Shown here piece after piece: positions 58,908 to 64,000 of a stretch of DNA of 64,000 nt (its first letter is position 1; each line of letters opens with the position of its first letter). The notes beneath the pieces are model-generated. The model did not search any database. It was not told the origin of the DNA and saw nothing but the letters and a program-made list of their open reading frames with translations. The stretch spans positions 1 through 64,000 of the forward strand of contig JASANG010002808.1 of NCBI GenBank assembly GCA_030248215.1, given 5' to 3'. A program made the translations under genes and the position numbers. The stretch comes from Enoplolaimus lenunculus (Eukaryota; Nematoda; Enoplea; Enoplida; Thoracostomopsidae).

Positions 58908-59039
58908 ATCAACACCAACGATCAGTAGCAAACTCTTTCGCCGCAGGCAACAAATCGCTTGCAGTCAATAGCGGATCAAGTCAGGCCATTGGAGGTGTTT
59001 GTCGGTCTCGTTCGCATCAACAAATCCGACAATCCGCAC
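58908..59039 (+). CDS. rph3a: Rabphilin homologue, exon 8: linker
   Basis: Acceptor CATTTTGTACAG before 58908, donor GCAC/GTAAGT at 59040; 132 bases, phase 1 both sides. It encodes about residues 994-1037, a basic Ser/Gln/Ala-rich stretch (QRSVANSFAAGNKSLAVNSG, then VCRSRSHQQIRQSA). RSRSH is a possible kinase site. No fold. Open only in the expected frame. Confidence 0.75.
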
Positions 59040-59302
59040 GTAAGTTATTTACAATTTTCAAGGTTTCAGAGAACGGTGTTTTTGCATTCAGAATACGTTT
59101 TACGTGTTGCTTTTTAAATTCTGATGCTGGCAAGTGTTCTAAAAGCACTATCGAAGCGTGATATAATTGTTTATTTGAATAGTTCGGAGTACAGTTTAAC
59201 TATTTAAAATTCAACTGAGAAAGTATTCGCTGCGTTCTCAGTGCGCATTTAAAATTTGTTGTGGCGCAACCATATTTTTATACACTTACCGTTTCATTTT
59301 AG
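59040..59302 (+). other. Intron, 263 bp
   Basis: Phase 1, GTAAGT to GTTTCATTTTAG. Nothing else recognised. Confidence 0.8.
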
Positions 59303-59703
59303 CCAGTGCTTCCGAAACCGAAAACACTTTGTCCACCAAGCCATCATCAGGTCCGATTCGGGGATCTAAAGACCTTGCGGTATCATCGGCCGCAGGTTCC
59401 ACAATTTCAACCCCATCATCTAGACCTTCTTCAGTGGTATCGTCAACAAAATCGGCCACTTCTTACGAGACAACGCCTGGGCTGCAGCCAGCCGCTAACA
59501 ACCACAACACTCTACCAGTGATCAACGGTTCAGGACCAACAGTCGCCGCGACTAAATCGCATGCAACTACAGACTCTAACAAATTTTTAATCAGCGATAC
59601 TAAACACAACTCAACTGTAAATTGTAATTCAACTAATGCGACAACCACTGCAACAACGTTTTTAACAACGGCAACAACAACAACCACAACAAGAGCAGCA
59701 GCC

Positions 59704-59737
<34 letters not shown>

Positions 59738-60058
59738 CCACTACACCAACAACAGCATCCGCAACAACAACAACAACAACAGTAACAACAATAACACCAA
59801 CAGCAACAACAACAATAGCAATCAATGCGATAGCAACAACAACAACAACAGCAACACCAGCAACTGCAACTAATCTTGCAGTAGTAAACTGCGAGACCGC
59901 AAATCCTTTGCGACCCATTACGTTAGTAGATCGCCGTGGCTCACATACCAGTGACATATCTGCATTTCCAGTGTCAGACCAAATTGGTATAACGATGGGT
60001 GACCTTTTAACACCTGTAACACCGACAACAGCAATTGCAGCGGAAACCAAGCAGATAA
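59303..60058 (+). CDS. rph3a: Rabphilin homologue, exon 9: large Ser/Thr-rich linker exon
   Basis: Acceptor TTTCATTTTAG before 59303, donor ATAA/GTAAGC at 60059; 756 bases, phase 1 both sides. It encodes about residues 1038-1289. The first 100 residues are Ser/Pro/Thr-rich. Residues about 1150-1240 are a Thr-rich domain of ACA codons with runs of up to 14 Thr and Ala/Val/Ile interruptions. The last 60 residues are ordinary again (NPLRPITLVDRRGSHTSDIS, then DQIGITMGDLLTP). The Thr tract is the (CAA)n repeat read in another frame than in exon 1b. Such a tract is prone to length change. No fold; intracellular linker expected. Confidence 0.8.
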
Positions 60059-60716
60059 GTAAGCTAGAAGCAGGTTCACAAGATTCAGAATGCTGAATTT
60101 AGTGTAAAATATGCATATTGGAAGGTGATACGGCTGTTTGGACTCTTATAAACATTTTCATTCCGTAAGACAGTGGTGGCATAAGAATCCATTGCGCCGG
60201 GCGTAACCAATTTTATTCGGTTTTGAAATCTCTATTTAAATTTTAAACTGAAATTTTTTTCGCAGAATGAATATTTTAAATTCTTTGTAGTGAAATCAAA
60301 TTCTTCCGTCCGTAACATGCTAATCAATGTAGAACTGTACTGAATAAAGTAAAAGTCGAATAATGCGAACAAATGCAAATCACAAACTGTTGGAATTGTG
60401 TTAATTATTTTAGCAACCGGAAGCTAAATATTTTTGACAGAATAATATAACAAAATTTAAATTTTAAATTATTGAGCTGAATTTCGTACGCTTTTCCGCA
60501 ACCAGCATGCTGAATTTTGAAATATTGCAGTAGGCATTAAGACTTTTACAGTCTTTCTAAAAAATACACAATGAAGATATTTTCCGAAATTTTTTCTCTT
60601 TTTTTATACGAATTTTAAATTTAAACTAAAGTTTTGCAAGAAAGATAAACGAGGAATAGTTTTGACATATAGCTGCCAAACTAGCGTCAGACCTGGTGGT
60701 TTGGTTTAAATTTTAG
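60059..60716 (+). other. Intron, 658 bp
   Basis: Phase 1. AT-rich; the frame of exon 9 stays open for 36 further bases into the intron before stopping. No element identified. Confidence 0.7.
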
Positions 60717-60797
60717 ATCCAGCTGGTTTGCCGCCAAGGTTCGCAAATTCTTGTCGGTTGTCACATGACGAACTCAGTTCGTCTGATGATGAATCAA
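60717..60797 (+). CDS. rph3a: Rabphilin homologue, exon 10: acidic segment just before C2A
   Basis: Acceptor TTTAAATTTTAG before 60717, donor TCAA/GTAAGT at 60798; 81 bases, phase 1 both sides. It encodes about residues 1290-1316: PAGLPPRFANSCRLSHDELS followed by an acidic Ser cluster (SSDDES). An acidic serine patch directly before C2A is a good casein-kinase-type target. Its position and phase tie the linker exons to the C2A exons. Confidence 0.8.
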
Positions 60798-61823
60798 GTA
60801 AGTAATTTTTTTGTCAAAGTACGTCTATATATTTTAAACAAACTGACTGTCTCATGATTGAGCTTTCAGTCGTCATCGTCTAAATTGACGTATCACATCG
60901 GTTAGTTCGACTTTACCTTTGTTTACCTGGATCTGCACTGCGCCCTACTGCTGGATTGAAGAGGGCACTTCGGCTTTGCCACCGTAACAGAAATCATAAC
61001 CAAGGTTTTGTATTCAAGTTTCGTACTAAAATGGCGTTCGGGTTTTCGCTGGTTTGGCTCGCGAGTTTATATATCTACTATTATATCACACTTGCCCCCC
61101 TTTTAGAAATTTCAGAATCCACCCCTGTTTTACACCAAAATATTTGCCCTGTTTTAAATGAAGCTACTGCACACCCCGTTGATACGGTACAAAAAACCCC
61201 ATCTCGCATGCAGAATGGGAAATTTCGACACATTTGCGCTTTCTGCCCACAGATTTAGGCTTTAGGATCAGGCTTAGGTTTAGGCCTCGAAAAAGGCTCA
61301 CCTGAGACTAAGCTTAAACATTTGTCAATCCTTTACCTAAGCACCTAAACAGGAGCATAAACCAAATAACTTTAGATGTGATAGGAATGAATGCGTCGAA
61401 GAACGCAAACTTTTCGTTTCTGAAGACATTCTTACATTTTATTCCTAAATATTTAAAAATTATCTCAAGAAGAAATGTGGTTGCAGTTACATTCTTTTTG
61501 CACACACCTGCCAGCTCGCATGAAAGAGCAGGATTTTAAGTATTATTGATTTTGTTGATTACCTGTAATAAAGAGTGGATAATTGCTATTTAACAAGAGT
61601 GTGCAACTGGATACATTCTGTGTACAACAGAATGTACCAGGCACGCGTTGCGTTTTTCTCCTACCTCCCCGCTTTATTTAACGGGGGGTACAATAGTGCG
61701 AACCGTTAAGACATTTGTTTTCAGTTTAGTGTTCATGCTTGACCAAATAGTCCAATTGAACAAAATTATGTTTTTAAAACTAATATTTTTACGTAAAATA
61801 TCTGTTTCGCATGTGCATTTTAG
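60798..61823 (+). other. Intron, 1.03 kb
   Basis: Phase 1. Contains TTAGGC-like hexamers (61258-61285) and a fragment of the foldback family (61570-61720). The 100-codon open stretch at 60956-61258 lies in repeat-like sequence and is not taken as a gene. Confidence 0.6.
61570..61720 (-). mobile_element. Foldback element, left-part fragment
   Basis: AAGAGTGGATAATTGC, GTGTGCAACTGGATACATTC, GAATGTACCAGG, GCGTTGCGTTTTTCTCC and AACGGGGGGTACAATAG align with the corresponding side of 56071-56395; the other half is missing. Confidence 0.55.
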
Positions 61824-61903
61824 GCAGCCTTGGAACACTGGAATACACGCTTTACTACGACGAGAACGAGAAAGTTTTGACAGTGCACGTTTTAAGAGCT
61901 GCG
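61824..61903 (+). CDS. rph3a: Rabphilin homologue, exon 11: start of C2A
   Basis: Acceptor TGCATTTTAG before 61824 (phase 1), donor GCG/GTACGT at 61904 (phase 0). It encodes about residues 1317-1343 with LGTLEYTLYYDENEK and VLTVHVLRAA, strands 1 and 2 of a synaptotagmin-type C2 domain. Rat rabphilin C2A at the same place reads LGALEFSLLYDQDN and then LQCTIIRAKG. The C2A of rabphilin binds calcium and acidic phospholipids at the vesicle-plasma membrane contact. Clear homology; rabphilin/Doc2 type rather than RIM type. Confidence 0.9.
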
Positions 61904-62656
61904 GTACGTATTGAATTTGAACTAAAATTTCAATAAAACATTAATAATTGCTCAAAAGAGTGAAATTTAGCGACTCTTAAGTGCACAACGTCGGCGTCTT
62001 TACAGATATTTATTTCAGTGCATATAAAATTTTTCGATTATAAGTAATGTTTCCCTTCAAACAGTGGTAGATTGTTAAAAACCTATTTTCGGTTATCGCA
62101 AACAATTGTACGCACTTGATGCTTAATGGGCATTAATTAACTATGATCCTACTCAGCGACAGGGTTAAAGCTAGCAATTGATAGTGGGAGGGTATAGCCA
62201 GATTTAAGAACAAAAACTTTTGGACTCCAAAGTTATTCGTAGCCTATAACAATGCCGTTTCTCTCGTCTCCTAGAAGTTATGAATGCCTAAATATTTTCT
62301 ATCCGTCACCTGATATAAGCTTCTGTTCAATGACTAAACTTTCAGTAGCAGAAGTTACATTAATTAATAACAAATGCTGCTTAAAAATCGGAGTATGGGA
62401 CTGTAATGACAACGATTGTTTAATTCAGGAATGTAGCCAGCTCAATATGTTAAGGGAAGGCTAAGAATGTTTTTGAAGGGCATCCAACATAACTTACCGG
62501 TGAGGTTGAAGCTTTTCTGAGAGGCGGCGAACATTTTTCCAGGAAAGCTCAGATCTCCATGCCCTGATACCCATTGCTTGGGGCTGCTTTAATGTAGCAA
62601 CAAAGAACTTGTCAGAGCGTGGTATGACATAAGAATGGATGTATAAATTATTTCAG
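61904..62656 (+). other. Intron inside C2A, 753 bp
   Basis: Phase 0. A pyrimidine-rich site TTTCTCTCGTCTCCTAG (ending 62274) opens a 63-codon stretch that would enter in phase 2, so it cannot be an ordinary exon here. A GTAGCC-type fragment lies near 62480-62580. Confidence 0.6.
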
Positions 62657-62731
62657 AATTTGAAATCAATGGATCCAAATGGATTTTCAGATCCATACGT
62701 TAAGACTACGTTGCTTCCAAGCGCTGGAAAG
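62657..62731 (+). CDS. rph3a: Rabphilin homologue, exon 12: calcium loop 1 of C2A
   Basis: Acceptor AATTATTTCAG before 62657, donor AAG/GTACAA at 62732; 75 bases, phase 0 both sides. It encodes 25 residues, about 1344-1368: NLKSMDPNGFSDPYVK, then TTLLPSAGK. The two aspartates in MDPNGFSD are the loop-1 calcium ligands of C2 domains (rat rabphilin MDSNGLAD). DPYVK is the hallmark of the family. Both acidic ligands are present, so calcium binding is plausible; loop 3 lies outside the window. Confidence 0.92.
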
Positions 62732-63242
62732 GTACAATGGCTGATTGTTGTGTTGAACATTACTGATTTTTTTGTGCGTACATTGGCTGTGTCGACAGTA
62801 AACGGAATGAGCTTTTAAGTAGCTCAAGAATTAGTTGATTAGGGATACTAGCGTACAGTTCACTATTTCTGGTCAACTTTAGAACCGTAGTGATAAATTG
62901 AAATTTAAAATAAGTTTTTATTACAGTTTTACTTTTGCAATTTTGCATCGAAAGATTCCACAGTTTAGTTTCTGCAAGGCGGACGCAAGATAATTCACTT
63001 GGCGCATTATAAAACAATGTAAATGTTTAAAAGTCAACTGCAAACACGTACTGCACAACAAATAGAATTTGCTCAAAGATATGCAAAAAAATTTCTAGAG
63101 CGCGCAGGCAAAATTTTCCGGATCTGATCATCTAAAACTGTCAAATGAATATTATAAGATGGCGCTCCCGCTTGTCACCCCCGTAGTCCTGACCCTGAAA
63201 ATGTAACAAAAGCAATCAATCAGTTTTTCTCACATATTTTAG
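62732..63242 (+). other. Intron inside C2A, 511 bp
   Basis: Phase 0, GTACAA to TCACATATTTTAG. The donor is weaker than most in the gene. No element recognised. Confidence 0.7.
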
Positions 63243-63352
63243 TCCACCCAACTGCGAACGAAAACCATACTAAAATCACTCAATCCAGACTGGGATGAAA
63301 AGTTACAGTATTTTGGACTGTGGGAAGACGAAATATTGTGCAAAACAATCAG
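63243..63352 (+). CDS. rph3a: Rabphilin homologue, exon 13: middle of C2A
   Basis: Acceptor CACATATTTTAG before 63243 (phase 0), donor ATCAG/GTAACT at 63353 (phase 2). It encodes 36 residues, about 1369-1404: STQLRTKTILKSLNPDWDEK, then LQYFGLWEDEILCKTIR. Rat rabphilin reads NKLRTKTLRNTRNPVWNE and LQYHGITEEDMQRKTLR at this point, with no gaps needed. This is the best evidence that the gene is rabphilin-like rather than RIM, synaptotagmin or Slp. The following exon, with calcium loop 3 and any C2B, lies right of the window. Confidence 0.93.
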
Positions 63353-64000
63353 GTAACTGGCGCATCTCAATGAAACATTGTTCAGTAACAAATACCAGGC
63401 CCGTATTTTCAAATGTGTGTAGCACCTATTGCCAGTTGGTGATAGGTCTTGTAATTGTCGAACCAGTGAGTGGTAAGATTCGAAATGTAGCACATTTTTC
63501 GAATTTGAATTGTCGTAATTGTGTGCCAAGTTGGAATTTCCAGTTTTTACTAGTCCGCCAGATTTACAACCTATTGCTAACTGGTGATAGGGTCTACATT
63601 GCAGAATACGTTAACAGATTTGCTATTGAGTAAGGTGTACTGCTATCGATCAGTCTTCATTTCGACACCTGAATTTGGCGTTCAGGATATATTTCGATAA
63701 TCACATGCTTTTTGTGATGTCATACATTCTTCCTCTCGTTTATTGTTGATGCTTGGGCAAATCCTCAAGCTGAGGCTTAACCCTATAGGCACAGGTAAGC
63801 CTATTTCTAAAAGCTTAAGCCTAAATGTGGGAAAACTGTACAAGAACTGAGCGGTATGAGCCATGTTACACGATGTCTCCAAATTGCAGCAAATTAAAAC
63901 GCTAAATGCTTAATCGGTTTAGCAATGGGTTTTTTAACACATCTATGCTGCTAAAGTGATAAATAATTATGATTCTACAAGGCATTTTCATGTTTTAGCC
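63353..64000 (+). other. Start of the next intron, running off the window
   Basis: Begins in phase 2. Contains a foldback MITE (63400-63611) and CTTAAG/TAAGCC words near 63765-63830. No further C2A exon up to the edge. Confidence 0.6.
63400..63611. mobile_element. Foldback MITE, relative of 53582
   Basis: CCCGTATTTTCAAATGTGTG and TAGCACCTATTGCCAGTTGG on the left are mirrored by CTATTGCTAACTGGTGATAG and CATTGCAGAATACG on the right. It lies only about 50 bases behind exon 13. Confidence 0.6.

Noticed and set aside
59463-60050. 195-codon minus-strand frame rich in valine and alanine
   Set aside because: Shadow of the Thr-coding ACA repeat of exon 9.
60956-61258. 100-codon frame between exons 10 and 11
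   Set aside because: Contains words of a dispersed non-coding repeat (CAAGTTTCGTACTAAAATGG) and has no splice phase match.

Overview
The window is animal nuclear DNA: AT-rich, gene-poor, full of short non-coding transposons, and dominated by one large, intron-rich gene on the + strand. The species cannot be named from the sequence. A compact set of conserved exons, long disordered exons and long introns packed with MITE-like elements suggests an invertebrate. The tRNA-like composite repeats and TTAGGC-type hexamers give no safe placement.

Positions 1 to about 6,000 differ from the rest. The first 3 kb is GC-richer and carries long open frames without introns. A purine tract at 4023-4034 is followed directly by TGTAGAGATG, which looks like the junction between the inside of an LTR element and its 3' LTR. 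I read this part as the 3' portion of an old LTR-retroelement-like insertion; the family is unresolved and its enzymes, if any, lie outside the window. A GC-rich structured block at 6010-6655, probably another mobile-element piece, follows.

From 18.6 kb to the right edge lies one gene, a rabphilin-3A homologue. I assembled it by matching splice sites and reading phase. Two different ATG exons (18593-19140 and 31936-33725) both end in phase 2 and both fit the next exon at 34796. The order is then a FYVE-type zinc finger split over two exons, a very long disordered linker over seven exons (35968 to 60797), and most of a C2A domain over three exons (61824 to 63352). The rest of C2A and any C2B lie beyond the window. 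Predicted length inside the window is about 1,404 residues from the 31.9 kb start and about 990 from the 18.6 kb start; mammalian rabphilin is about 690 in total. The fold order (zinc finger, linker, C2A) is that of an exocytosis protein that binds vesicles and calcium-dependent membranes. The usual Rab-binding helix and the SGAWFF motif are not visible.

The introns and the upstream 7-18.5 kb hold many short repeats: hAT-like MITEs with 8-bp target duplications, two GC-rich TA-flanked MITEs, two pogo/Tc1-like MITEs, foldback elements, composites of a tRNA-like pol III promoter inside terminal inverted repeats, an 18-copy minisatellite, and microsatellites. I see no second host protein gene and no intact tRNA or rRNA gene.
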